Made by a program: the position numbers and the translations under genes
Shown here: in pieces, positions 54,554-63,141 of the stretch
How the letters are laid out: every line of letters begins with the position of its first letter
Numbering within the stretch: position 1 is the first letter of the stretch
The notes under the pieces: generated by a model
What the model was told of the DNA's origin: nothing
What the model saw: the letters and a program-made list of their open reading frames with translations, nothing else
Database searches by the model: none
Assembly: GCF_000266945.1 (NCBI RefSeq)
Contig: NC_018025.1
Coordinates: 4,344,001-4,408,000 of the forward strand
Length of the DNA stretch: 64,000 nucleotides
Source of the DNA: Desulfomonile tiedjei DSM 6799
GTDB taxonomy: Bacteria > Desulfobacterota > Desulfomonilia > Desulfomonilales > Desulfomonilaceae
Direction of reading: 5' to 3'

Positions 54554-56299
54554 TCATATGCCTCCGACAGCGCGCTCCGTGAGTTCCACCTTGGATACTG
54601 AGATGCAGTCCACAGGACAAACCCGGACGCACTCTCCACAGCGGATACAGCGTTCGTTGTCGATCATGATTGCACTGACGTTTCGCCATGAGTTGGTTTC
54701 GACAATTCTTGAGATTGCTCCGGACTCGCTCAGCACGATATCCTCGGCAAGTTTTATGCAATCCCTGGGAGCCGAATCGATGCAAAGCCTGCAATAAATG
54801 CAGCGGCTCACGTCTATTTCATAATGGAGGTAGCAGAGATAACAGCGCTTCGACTCTTCATGAGCCAATTCTTTGGGCAACCCCAGCTCAACTTCAATGT
54901 TGAAAGGATGCAAACGATGAGGTGGGTCGATTGTCGGCATCTCCTGCCGTGGTATCATGTCCCAGGCACGCTGGCGATCCGTGATCCGAGCGTCTTGTAT
55001 CCTGACGGTCCATTCCCGGAATTTCTTGCCGGTAAGCGATTCAGCTATCTTCTCCGCGGCTTTTCTTCCTGCAGCAATAGACTCAATCACGGTAGACGGC
55101 CCTGTCATGAAATCTCCGGCAACGTATAGTCCCGGAAGAGAAGTCCTGAAGGTTTCCGGGTCTCCTTTGACAACCCCTCGCTTGTCTTTTTCTCCCGGGG
55201 ATGGTATCGGATCTGCTCCCTGACCGATTGCCACGATAACAGTATCTGCCGATTGAATAAATTCGCTCCCTGCAATCGGTTCGATGCGTCTCCGGCCGTT
55301 TGGCAGAACTTCTCCCGGATGCGTGCGGACGAACTCCACTCCTTCCACTTTTTCCGATCCGACGAGTCGCTGTGAAAGCAGCAGTCCTTGAATGGAAATT
55401 CCTTCGCGCTTGGTCTCGAAAATCTCCTCGTGAGTCACCCGCAAATCCTGCTCGGTTCCTCGGATACAGATCGAGACCTCTTTCGCTCCGAGACGAAGTG
55501 CGGTTCGAGCGCAGTCAAATGCAGTAAAACCTGCCCCGAGCACTATCACTCGATCTCCGACTCGCGGCGGGATTCCGTCTGCAACCCGCATAACAAAATC
55601 CAATCCCGGGTAAACACCTACTAGATTTTCACCCGGAATTTCGAGCATCTTAGGTGTGTAACAGCCTGCAGCCAGGAGCACGGCATCGTAACCGGACATA
55701 AGGTCCTCGACGGCAACGTCTTTACCGACCCGTACACCCGTTTTGAGCTCAACGCCAAGCTTCAGAATATTGCCGATCTCTTCTCTGAGCACCTGACGGG
55801 GAAGCCTGAATTCCGGAATGCCGTACATCAGCATGCCTCCGGGTTCCGCCAATGCTTCGAGGATAGTCACTTTCGCGCCGAGAGTTGCGAGATCGTGTGC
55901 AGCCGCGAGCCCGGCAGGTCCTGCACCTACAATACAGATTCGTCTGTTCAGCGAACCGAATAGTCCTCCCACAGGCGGCCCGAATGTGTCTTTGTGATCG
56001 TCCGCAGCCCTTTTTATATGGCAAATGTTCACCGGCTTCCCGAGTTCCGGTTCACCATGACGGCATTTCTGCTCGCAGGGGCGGGAGCAGATTCGTCCGA
56101 GCACTCCAGGCATAAGATTTACGATTCTGTTCAACTCGTAGGAATTGTCGTACTTGCCTTCGTATAACGATCGAATGTATGCAGGAATGTTTGTATATGC
56201 AGGACAAGCGCTCTGGCACGGCACGTTGACGCGCACGTAATCGAAATCCGCCGGACTGGTCGAGTACAGCATTTCCGTTTGGTGTATGTTCGTATCCAT
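54554..56299 (-). CDS. GltD-like NADPH oxidoreductase with C-terminal ferredoxin domain
   Basis: A 581-residue flavoprotein, first of the operon. An N-terminal Cys-rich domain (C28, C32, CSRPCEQKC) matches the Fe-S domain of glutamate synthase small subunits. FAD- and NAD(P)-binding Rossmann motifs follow (VGAGPAGLAAAHDLA near 124, VLGAGFTAFDCA near 256, GLYVAGDFMTGPS near 397). The last 110 residues carry two [4Fe-4S] motifs (CIYCRLC.., CIRCGECVRVCPVDC). No GltB large subunit is nearby, so it is more like an NfnB-type or ferredoxin:NADP oxidoreductase. GGAGG precedes the ATG. Confidence 0.9.
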   Translation of the reverse strand: MDTNIHQTEMLYSTSPADFDYVRVNVPCQSACPAYTNIPAYIRSLYEGKYDNSYELNRIVNLMPGVLGRICSRPCEQKCRHGEPELGKPVNICHIKRAADDHKDTFGPPVGGLFGSLNRRICIVGAGPAGLAAAHDLATLGAKVTILEALAEPGGMLMYGIPEFRLPRQVLREEIGNILKLGVELKTGVRVGKDVAVEDLMSGYDAVLLAAGCYTPKMLEIPGENLVGVYPGLDFVMRVADGIPPRVGDRVIVLGAGFTAFDCARTALRLGAKEVSICIRGTEQDLRVTHEEIFETKREGISIQGLLLSQRLVGSEKVEGVEFVRTHPGEVLPNGRRRIEPIAGSEFIQSADTVIVAIGQGADPIPSPGEKDKRGVVKGDPETFRTSLPGLYVAGDFMTGPSTVIESIAAGRKAAEKIAESLTGKKFREWTVRIQDARITDRQRAWDMIPRQEMPTIDPPHRLHPFNIEVELGLPKELAHEESKRCYLCYLHYEIDVSRCIYCRLCIDSAPRDCIKLAEDIVLSESGAISRIVETNSWRNVSAIMIDNERCIRCGECVRVCPVDCISVSKVELTERAVGGI

Positions 56300-56778
56300 T
56301 GTTTCGCCTCCATGTGTCCGGCCATTGTGCCCGATGTAGTATTATGCCGTGTTACCGATGAAGAGTGCAGCCGTCTTTCGGTGAAAGCGGGTTCGCATGC
56401 CTCCCCTGTTGAACAATTGATGGAAAAGCCCCTGAAAAATGCAATTTCCAGTATAAAGCATTCAGCACAAACCTTGTAACAGCATTCACCGGAGACAGCC
56501 GCAATCGGCTGATACTGGACTCTCCGGCGTGCATTGCTTTTCAGGTTCTCGTATCCTCTCGGACCGCGTATTTTCGTATTTGAGGCTGTTCAAAAGTCGA
56601 AATTTACCCCAGATCGTGCCACGAATTTGTCATCGTCCTGTTGGCATCATTGTAGGGGCGGGCCTGGTGTCCGCCCAAATCAGGGTAGGCACTAGGCCTA
56701 CCCCTACAAAAATACCGAATCGTGGCACGATTTGTTGTGTGTTCGAGAATTTTGAGACACTTTCATTTTTCCGGTCCG
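56300..56778. other. Intergenic region upstream of the oxidoreductase operon
   Basis: About 480 bp. The right half (56582-56762) is a palindromic repeat, described separately. The left half (56300-56500) should hold the operon promoter; a weak CATAATAC -10-like element is seen on the minus strand, but no good -35. No gene is supported. Confidence 0.4.
56582..56762. repeat. Nested palindromic repeat with TGTAGGGG hairpin, type D
   Basis: Inner stem TGTAGGGG (56651-56658)/CCCCTACA (56701-56708) encloses GGCGGGCC..GGTGTCCGCCC and GGGTAGGC..GCCTACCC arms. An outer pair ATCGTGCCACGAAT (56613-56626) and AATCGTGGCACGAT (about 56718-56731) flanks it, and beyond that GTTCAAAAG and a TTTTGAGACAC end add weak complementarity. 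It resembles a small palindromic transposon remnant. Confidence 0.7.
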
Positions 56779-57975
56779 CTAGAACCTGAATCGAAGTCCT
56801 CTTGATTGCGATTCAGTTTTTTTTCGCACGCTAGCTTCCACCACGACCTTGTCGCCGGCCTTTAACTCATTCGTGAAGATCTGAATCCCCTCGATTCCTA
56901 CAATTCCCACTTTGACAAGTATTGGTTTAATGTTGTTTCCATTTTCCAATTTCCACAATCGACGCTCTCCGGGTTTCAGCTCGGGCAGATTCGTAGGACC
57001 GACTATAGATTCCGAAGGGATGAAACGAAGCGCCTGATCCGGGACGATTAGAGCTTCCGGGACTTCGGTCAATCGGATGCGGACATTTGCGGTCATGCCT
57101 GGCCGGAGTCTCAGGTCCTTGTTTTCCACGTCCAATATCACGTTGTACGTGACCACGTTCTGTTCGATTTTGGGGTCGTTGCGGATCTGAGTTACTTCAG
57201 CAGCGAATTCCGTGTCGGGAAATGCCGGCACCGTGAACGTGGCCAATTGTCCGGTTTTCACTCTGCCGATATCCGCTTCGTCAACGTTGGTATGTACCTG
57301 CATGCGGGTAAGATCTTCGGCAATCTTGAAAAGAACGGGAGTTTGAAAGCTTGCAGTAACGGTCTGGCCGACATCCATATTGCGGGCAACTACTATTCCA
57401 TCAACCGGAGCCTCTATGCGCGTGTATCGGAGTTGCAGTTCTGCTTCCTTGAGCTTGGCTTCAGCCTGAGAGACCTTTGCTTTATCCACCAGCACCTGAG
57501 CCTTTGCAGCATCGGCTTTAGTTTTTGCCGCGTCGTATTCTTGCTGGCTGATGGAGCTCTTTCCAATCAGGGTTTCTTTTCTCGCCAATGTCCTGAGTTC
57601 GTCTTCCAGGGTGACTTCCGATTTGACGAGATTCGCCTGCGCGGACATCAGGTCTGCCTTTGCCTGTTCGACTTTTGCTGCATAGGTGTCAGGATCGATG
57701 AGTGCTACGAGCTGATCTTTCTTAACTTCGGACTCGAAATCGGCATACAATGTTTTAATGGTTCCGGAGACCTGGCTTCCCACCAGAACTTCAACCAATG
57801 GCTTCAGCGTACCGCTGGACGTGATCTCAGCTTTGAGCGTGCCCCGCTGAACCGGCGCAGTCATGTATTTGACTTCCGGTTCTTCTTTCGATGAACCGTT
57901 GTACACGAAATAGATCCCAACGAGTGCAGCGATGATGACCAGAACGATGATTGCTCTCTTCAACTTTTTCTCCAT
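56779..57975 (-). CDS. Efflux pump periplasmic adaptor (HlyD/MacA-like)
   Basis: A 398-residue membrane fusion protein: N-terminal membrane anchor (about 8-24), lipoyl-like/barrel-sandwich segments (LVGSQVSGTIKTL near 65 and TRIEAPVDGIVVARNMDVGQTV near 190), a long alpha-helical hairpin between them (about 95-185), and a beta-barrel/C-terminal domain. I chose ATG 57975 (MEKKLKRAIIVLV); the TTG at 58032 is unlikely. Such adaptors join an ABC or RND pump to an outer-membrane channel. No MacB-type ABC gene is next to it in the window, so its partner must lie elsewhere. Confidence 0.87.
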   Translation of the reverse strand: MEKKLKRAIIVLVIIAALVGIYFVYNGSSKEEPEVKYMTAPVQRGTLKAEITSSGTLKPLVEVLVGSQVSGTIKTLYADFESEVKKDQLVALIDPDTYAAKVEQAKADLMSAQANLVKSEVTLEDELRTLARKETLIGKSSISQQEYDAAKTKADAAKAQVLVDKAKVSQAEAKLKEAELQLRYTRIEAPVDGIVVARNMDVGQTVTASFQTPVLFKIAEDLTRMQVHTNVDEADIGRVKTGQLATFTVPAFPDTEFAAEVTQIRNDPKIEQNVVTYNVILDVENKDLRLRPGMTANVRIRLTEVPEALIVPDQALRFIPSESIVGPTNLPELKPGERRLWKLENGNNIKPILVKVGIVGIEGIQIFTNELKAGDKVVVEASVRKKTESQSRGLRFRF

Positions 57976-58140
57976 AAATCGCCAAGCGGTTCGAATGGAA
58001 AACAATTCAGTGAAGAACAGATGCGACCTCAAGAGTATACCACTTCTCAGGAATTATGACCTGTTGCTGTTGCCAAACTGTTACGACAATGGCAAGATTC
58101 TCAAGCACCTGATCTCGTGATATTTGTTCTTGGGGTTTAC

Positions 58141-58833
58141 ATGTTTATAGACAGTCTAAGAACGAAAGGTTTCATTATAATTTGTGCATTATTGTGCCTC
58201 GGGATAGTGGGCTCTGCAATACTTGAGGTGTCCGGGGCAGACATCGATTTGACGAGCTGTTTTTACCGAGCCGGCGGTGCCAATGGCGGCTGGACCCTCG
58301 GAGCAACTTCTCCCTGGAAACAGCTCTACAGGTACGGCGAATATTCTGTGGTTGCATTCGCTCTGGGTGTGCTCGTTCTGCTGATCGCATCTTGGAAAGG
58401 ACGGGTTCGGCGAGAATATACCAAACCTGCACTCGTGGTGATTCTGACGGTCATAATCGGCCCGGGAATTCTGGTGAATGGGATCCTCAAAGAGTATTGG
58501 GGCCGTCCGAGGCCGGTTGATACCATAGAATTCGGCGGGCAACAGCGATACCGGAGAGTTCTGCAGCCGGGAACTCCGGGGAATGGCAAATCGTTCACGT
58601 GCGGACACTGTGCCATGGCTTTTTCGGTGGTCTCCGGCGCCGCTTTCTATCCGCTGCATCCCACAGCCGCAGTGACAATGGTTGCAGTTGGAACAGCATA
58701 CGGCATCGTCATGGGTGTTGCCAGAATCGCACAAGGAGGACATTTTCCCACGGACGTGCTCTGGTCGGGAATTCTCGTCTGCGTCGTGATTGTCTTTCTC
58801 TATTATTTTGTTTTTCGTATTCCGGAACTCTAA
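58141..58833 (+). CDS. PAP2-family membrane phosphatase
   Basis: This 230-residue protein has five to six membrane helices and the three PAP2 motifs: KEYWGRPRP (near 121), a CGHC-type second motif FTCGHCAMAFS (near 158, where PSGH is usual) and ARIAQGGHFPTDV (near 198) with the catalytic His. It should remove a phosphate from a lipid pyrophosphate such as undecaprenyl diphosphate or from lipid A. The replacement of PSGH by TCGH is notable and is conserved in a subgroup related to lipid A phosphatases. I chose ATG 58141; the frame is open from 58117. Confidence 0.85.
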   Translation: MFIDSLRTKGFIIICALLCLGIVGSAILEVSGADIDLTSCFYRAGGANGGWTLGATSPWKQLYRYGEYSVVAFALGVLVLLIASWKGRVRREYTKPALVVILTVIIGPGILVNGILKEYWGRPRPVDTIEFGGQQRYRRVLQPGTPGNGKSFTCGHCAMAFSVVSGAAFYPLHPTAAVTMVAVGTAYGIVMGVARIAQGGHFPTDVLWSGILVCVVIVFLYYFVFRIPEL

Positions 58834-58934
58834 CGGAGCACCAAGACATGAACGTTGAGCCATCTTACTGCTTCGATGTGTTGGGGATGGTGAAAATCTT
58901 GACTCGGTCGTAGATTCTCTCCTAGGATAACAGG

Positions 58935-59360
58935 ATGAAACCACGGGTAAGCGCAAGAGAGTGTAAGCATATGTATGGCGGGGCCGCGTCGATAATACTG
59001 GCGGTGATTCTTCTTGGATTCGTGAGTGCTTGGGGTCAGGTTCCCTTTCCGCCGCAACAGCCCATGGGACCGCCGGGGCCGCCTGTCCAGCAGCCACCCC
59101 AAGGAATGCAACAACCAACGGAATATGCGTTCCGGCCGGATCTCACCAATCCGCAATTCGGGGAATGTCTGAATTTGGAAAAGCAGTGGAAAATGCTGTA
59201 CCAGCATTATGTCCAGGAGTACCAGCGTGCACAGATGATGAATCCCCGAGATCCCAATTATGGTATGGTTACCCGTCAAATGCAGAACCTGAAATACCAG
59301 CTCGACAATGCCTGGAATACCTTCAGCAGTCGATGCGTGTACTTTCCTCGCCAAAGATAA
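58935..59360 (+). CDS. Pro/Gln-rich exported protein of unknown function
   Basis: A 141-residue protein with a basic N-terminus, a hydrophobic signal segment (about 17-33, SIILAVILLGFVSAWG), and a Pro/Gln-rich stretch (PFPPQQPMGPPGPP). It ends in a helical domain (FRPDLTNPQFGECLNLEKQWKM..RQMQNLKYQLDNAWNTFSS) with two Cys. No family is recognised. It is 101 bp after the PAP2 gene and its stop is 3-6 bp before the next gene, so co-transcription with the flippase-like gene is likely. Confidence 0.72.
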   Translation: MKPRVSARECKHMYGGAASIILAVILLGFVSAWGQVPFPPQQPMGPPGPPVQQPPQGMQQPTEYAFRPDLTNPQFGECLNLEKQWKMLYQHYVQEYQRAQMMNPRDPNYGMVTRQMQNLKYQLDNAWNTFSSRCVYFPRQR

Positions 59361-59366
59361 GTGTCT

Positions 59367-60383
59367 ATGCAGAACAAAGCTGTCTCTCAATCGAATGAAC
59401 CGGTCCAAGCGCAGGACTCACCGGACAATAGCTCTTTTTCGTATCAACGGGTAATCAGATCCATACTGCTGCTGACTCTGGCGGGCGTCGTCTTCTATGC
59501 GGGAGCGACAATAGCCGGAGATTATACGGCCATTTCTCAAGCACTGGCCGGTTTTCCTGCGCAATCACTGGCGCTTGTGCTGGTGCTGGTCCTAGTGGGC
59601 TGGTTTTTGAGAGGATGGCGTTTTCATTATTATCTACGGAGCAACCATGCTGACGTTCCGTTTGCCTATTCCCTGGCATCGTTTCTCGCAGGGTTTGCTC
59701 TCACTGCTACTCCCGGAAAGCTCGGGGAGGCGGTAAAGGGTGTCTTTCTGAAACAGGATTATGGCGTTCCCGTGACGCAGGTAATGGGAATAGTCATGAT
59801 GGAGAGATTGATGGATCTCGCCGGAGTATTGCTGCTCGCGTCGTTTTCCGTATTTCTCTTCAAAGGTTGGGAACACCTCTTTTTCCTCTGTGCCGCAGCA
59901 ATCGTTGTCGGTGGCGCCTTCTTATGCATGGAAAGCCTGTACAAACCCGTGTTGGAGCGGCTCGCAAAACTGCCAGTGCTGTCTCGAATTTGCGACAAGA
60001 TCCTTATCATTCTCGAAACAGGCCGGAGCCTCATGACTGTCAGAATCTTCATTGTGGGGTTGGTGGTTTCCACCATCTCTTGGGGGATGGAATCGCTTTC
60101 CCTGTACGTCATCTTTCAAGGATTCCAGCTCAAGTCTACCTTGCTGGAAGCGAACTTTGCATACTGTATCTCAACCCTTGCAGGAGCACTGACCATGCTG
60201 CCCGGAGGGGTCGTTACCACAGAAGGAACCATGGTGGGCGTACTCCACTATATGGGAATCACCTATTCCCAGGGATTGCCCGCGGTGCTACTCATTCGAT
60301 TGTGTACGCTGTGGTTTGCGGTTGCCGTGGGAGCAGGCTTCATGGCCCTGCTTATGGCCAGGAACAGCCGTTCAAAGAAGTAA
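59367..60383 (+). CDS. Lysylphosphatidylglycerol synthase-like flippase (UPF0104/YbhN family)
   Basis: A 338-residue polytopic membrane protein of the LPG_synthase_TM/UPF0104 group with seven to eight helices. Characteristic segments are FLRGWRFHYYLR (near 74), AGFALTATPGKLGEAVKGVFLKQ (near 112), VMMERLMDLAGVLLLA (near 148) and LPGGVVTTEGTMVGVLH near 288. Homologues are membrane enzymes or flippases acting on lipids or lipid-linked sugars; no soluble LPG synthase domain is present. I chose ATG 59367; a GTG at 59361 overlaps the end of the previous gene. Confidence 0.83.
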   Translation: MQNKAVSQSNEPVQAQDSPDNSSFSYQRVIRSILLLTLAGVVFYAGATIAGDYTAISQALAGFPAQSLALVLVLVLVGWFLRGWRFHYYLRSNHADVPFAYSLASFLAGFALTATPGKLGEAVKGVFLKQDYGVPVTQVMGIVMMERLMDLAGVLLLASFSVFLFKGWEHLFFLCAAAIVVGGAFLCMESLYKPVLERLAKLPVLSRICDKILIILETGRSLMTVRIFIVGLVVSTISWGMESLSLYVIFQGFQLKSTLLEANFAYCISTLAGALTMLPGGVVTTEGTMVGVLHYMGITYSQGLPAVLLIRLCTLWFAVAVGAGFMALLMARNSRSKK

Positions 60384-60386
60384 GAT

Positions 60387-60551
60387 TTGGGGAACCTTCT
60401 TTGTAAAGAAGGTTCCCCAAGCCCTTCCAAGAAACTTTTAACATTTGGTTTAACTATTAATTTCCCAAGGGAAATTAATAGTTAAACCAATATTGGAAGT
60501 TCTTGGGATGGGGTTCGGGGAAACACTTCTTACAAGAAGGGTTTCCCCGAT
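60387..60551. repeat. Composite nested-hairpin repeat, type C, between convergent genes
   Basis: TTGGGGAACCTTCTTT/AAAGAAGGTTCCCCAA (60387-60420) opens it. It continues with CCCTTCCAAGAAACTTTT pairing with a later AAGTTCTTGGGATGGGG, a large AT-rich stem TTGGTTTAACTATTAATTTC with its complement (60447-60490), and a final GGGGAAACACTTCTT/AAGAAGGGTTTCCCC. It lies between the flippase stop (60383) and the DUF5989 stop (60560) and could terminate both. Confidence 0.88.
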
Positions 60552-60559
60552 CTTACTTC

Positions 60560-60712
60560 TTAGAACAGTGTGTAGATAAACGGTGCTGCCACTGGCGAGC
60601 TTGCCGCGAGTATTATAAAGGCAGAGAGTATTACCAGAACCACCAGAATCGGTGCCAGCCAGAATTTCTTGCGCACCTTGAGAAAATCCCAGAATTCTTT
60701 TACCAGGGACAT
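60560..60712 (-). CDS. DUF5989-like small membrane protein
   Basis: A 50-residue frame missed by long-ORF searches. It starts at ATG 60712 (AGGAGG 9 nt upstream), reads MSLVKEFWDFLKVRKKFWLA, then a membrane helix (PILVVLVILSAFIILAA), and ends PVAAPFIYTLF. This matches the small DUF5989 proteins found beside SxtJ and carbamoyltransferases. It is 27 bp downstream of the SxtJ-like gene, on the same strand. Its role is unknown; the constant neighbourhood suggests it works with that membrane protein. Confidence 0.85.
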   Translation of the reverse strand: MSLVKEFWDFLKVRKKFWLAPILVVLVILSAFIILAASSPVAAPFIYTLF

Positions 60713-60739
60713 TTCGTTCTTCCTCCTGAATTACACGTC

Positions 60740-61180
60740 CTAAAATTGTCTCTCGTATCTCTCAATACTGGGGTTCGGCTCTTGTTCCTTTGCCTTCCAG
60801 TACGTCGGCGCCAGAGGGTCGAGTTTTCGTTCCATGGGATCTTTGCCGACAAGTTTCATGAACAGACCTGTCGGAGTGATAACTAAAAAGAAGACCAGAG
60901 TCAAAATGATTCGCGATATAAAGTACCCGAGCACAACGGATAACTGAATCCACACCCGGTATATTCCTCGGAATAATGGTGGTATCAATCGGCACAGCGC
61001 AAGGACCACTCCTGCAACGATCCAGATCCAGCCATTTGCGGAACCTTTCCAGAAAAGCAAATAGCTCCCGATGACCGCGGGGATTACCAGAAACAGTCCA
61101 GCCAGAATGGTGAGATCACGGCTGCTGGGCTCTTTCCATGCCGCTCTTACTTCTTCCCTGATTTCTTGGATAATATTCAT
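60740..61180 (-). CDS. SxtJ-like membrane protein
   Basis: A 146-residue protein with three membrane helices (about 24-42, 48-66, 84-108) and a C-terminal cytoplasmic tail with GKDPMERKLDPLAPTYWKAKE. This is the SxtJ family, first named in saxitoxin gene clusters and often beside NodU/CmcH-type carbamoyltransferases, although no biochemical function is fixed. The gene lies between DUF5989 and the carbamoyltransferase, 138 bp from the latter. Confidence 0.85.
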   Translation of the reverse strand: MNIIQEIREEVRAAWKEPSSRDLTILAGLFLVIPAVIGSYLLFWKGSANGWIWIVAGVVLALCRLIPPLFRGIYRVWIQLSVVLGYFISRIILTLVFFLVITPTGLFMKLVGKDPMERKLDPLAPTYWKAKEQEPNPSIERYERQF

Positions 61181-61318
61181 GTTAACTCGACAACCCGCAT
61201 TGCACGCATATGTGTATTAAAATCGTTTATTTCCAATGGACTGTTCGAAGAGTATACAATAAAACTTCATGGAAAGGAACAGTCTACACTAACCAAACGT
61301 ACCTCTTTTCACAGAAAA

Positions 61319-63136
61319 CTAATCAAGTTCAAATTGGCTGCGCCAATCCGAATCTCCTTTGAGCTCCGGTTGCTCCTTTTTATCCAGGAGAAACGATCCG
61401 AGCACCAGGTAATCCATTTCCGTACGCATGAAGCACAGGTAGGCATGTTCCGGGCTCATCACGATAGGTTCTCCACGCACATTGAATGAAGTGTTCACAA
61501 TTACCGGGCAACCGGTTTTCTCGCGAAACGCTGCAATCATCTCGTGATACAGAGGATTAGTCTCTTTGTGCACGGTTTGAATTCTAGCGGAATAATCGAC
61601 GTGCGTGATGGCCGGGATTTCCGATCTGGCAACATTCAGTTTATCGATACCCCAGAGTTGTTGTTCGTTGTCGGTCATCTTGCGGCGGATCTTCTCGTCC
61701 ACGTTTGCCACCAGCAACATGTAGGGAGAAGGTCGATCGAGCTCGAAAAATCTCTGCACGTCTTCTGCAAGGATCGAAGGAGCAAACGGTCTAAAGCTCT
61801 CCCGATACTTGATTTTTAAGTTCATCTGGGATTGCATCTGGGGATTTCGTGCATCGCCGATGATCGAACGCGACCCGAGGGCACGTGGACCGAATTCCAT
61901 TCTACCCTGGAACCAGCCGATGACTTTACCTTCGGCAATGAGGTTCGCCACTCTCGAGGGCATCTGACCGTTGCCCATATACTCGTACGGGTAGCCGTGT
62001 TTTTCGAGGAATTCTCTGATCTGAGCCTCGTCATAAGCCGGTCCAAGGTAAGAGCCGACCTGCTTATCCATTCTGTCATCTGCAGTTCTCTCATTATTCA
62101 GGAGCTGATGCCAGACAAAAAGAGCTGCTCCCAAAGCCCCTCCAGCATCCCCTGCAGCAGGCTGGATCCACAGATCGTCAAAAGGACCTTCCCGCAGAAT
62201 ACGGCCATTGCCCACACAGTTCAGAGCCACACCTCCCGCGAGACAAAGATACTTTTCGCCGGTGACCCTTTTGATGTGCCGGGCAGTTCGGATCATGACT
62301 TCTTCTGTCACCACCTGCACGGATTTGGCCAGATCCATCTCCCTTTGGGTAAGCTTCGCTTCAGGTTTTCGTGCAGGGCCGTCGAAGAGTCTCTCAAAGG
62401 CCGCACCGGTCATGGTAAGCCCGTACGGATAGGTGAAGTAATCCATATTGAGTTTGAACGATCCATCTTCTTTGAGGTCGATCAACTCTTTCAGGATCGC
62501 GTCTACATATTTGGGCTCTCCATAAGGGGCAAGTCCCATTACCTTATATTCGCCGGAGTTGACTTTGAAACCAGTGAAATACGTGAAAGCGGAGTACAGG
62601 AGACCCAGGGAATGGGGAAATTGGATTTCCGAATCGATCCGAATTTTATTGCCTGCGCCTACGCCGTAGCTCGTTGTGGTCCACTCTCCCACACCGTCCA
62701 TGGTGAGGAAAGCGGCTCTTTCGAATGGCGATGGAAAGAAAGCGCTTGCAGCATGGGATTCGTGGTGTTCGGGAAATAGTATTTTCCCTTCGTAATCCAG
62801 GTTCTTCCGTATGAGGGTGGGCAAATGGAGCTTCTGTTTGAGCCACGACGGCATAGCCATGAGGAATGATGTCCATCCCCGCGGAGCATAAGAGATATAC
62901 GTTTCCAGGATTCGCTCGAATTTAATCAACGGCTTGTCGTAAAAAGCGACATAGTCCAGTTCCTGAGCCGTAATTCCAGCCTCTTTCAAGCAATAGTCAA
63001 TCGCATCTTTGGGAAAGGCGTGATCGTGCTTGATCCGGGTAAATCGTTCCTGTTGAGCGGCTGAGACAATGATCCCGTCTCTCACGAGACAGGCTGCACT
63101 GTCATGATAATATGCTGAAATTCCGAGAATATTCAT
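61319..63136 (-). CDS. Carbamoyltransferase (NodU/CmcH family)
   Basis: A 605-residue O-carbamoyltransferase. The N-terminal Kae1-like domain starts MNILGISAYYHDSAACLV (with conserved His) and includes HHESHAASAFFPSPFE (about 124), ATP/metal-site His residues. The C-terminal YrdC-like domain contains GRMEFGPRALGSRSIIGDAR (near 410) and FRPFAPSILAED, both characteristic. It uses carbamoyl phosphate and ATP to carbamoylate a hydroxyl group, usually of a sugar or polyketide. The start is 6 bp after the SGNH-type gene stop (63142), so they are co-transcribed. Confidence 0.93.
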   Translation of the reverse strand: MNILGISAYYHDSAACLVRDGIIVSAAQQERFTRIKHDHAFPKDAIDYCLKEAGITAQELDYVAFYDKPLIKFERILETYISYAPRGWTSFLMAMPSWLKQKLHLPTLIRKNLDYEGKILFPEHHESHAASAFFPSPFERAAFLTMDGVGEWTTTSYGVGAGNKIRIDSEIQFPHSLGLLYSAFTYFTGFKVNSGEYKVMGLAPYGEPKYVDAILKELIDLKEDGSFKLNMDYFTYPYGLTMTGAAFERLFDGPARKPEAKLTQREMDLAKSVQVVTEEVMIRTARHIKRVTGEKYLCLAGGVALNCVGNGRILREGPFDDLWIQPAAGDAGGALGAALFVWHQLLNNERTADDRMDKQVGSYLGPAYDEAQIREFLEKHGYPYEYMGNGQMPSRVANLIAEGKVIGWFQGRMEFGPRALGSRSIIGDARNPQMQSQMNLKIKYRESFRPFAPSILAEDVQRFFELDRPSPYMLLVANVDEKIRRKMTDNEQQLWGIDKLNVARSEIPAITHVDYSARIQTVHKETNPLYHEMIAAFREKTGCPVIVNTSFNVRGEPIVMSPEHAYLCFMRTEMDYLVLGSFLLDKKEQPELKGDSDWRSQFELD

Positions 63137-63141
63137 GGGTT

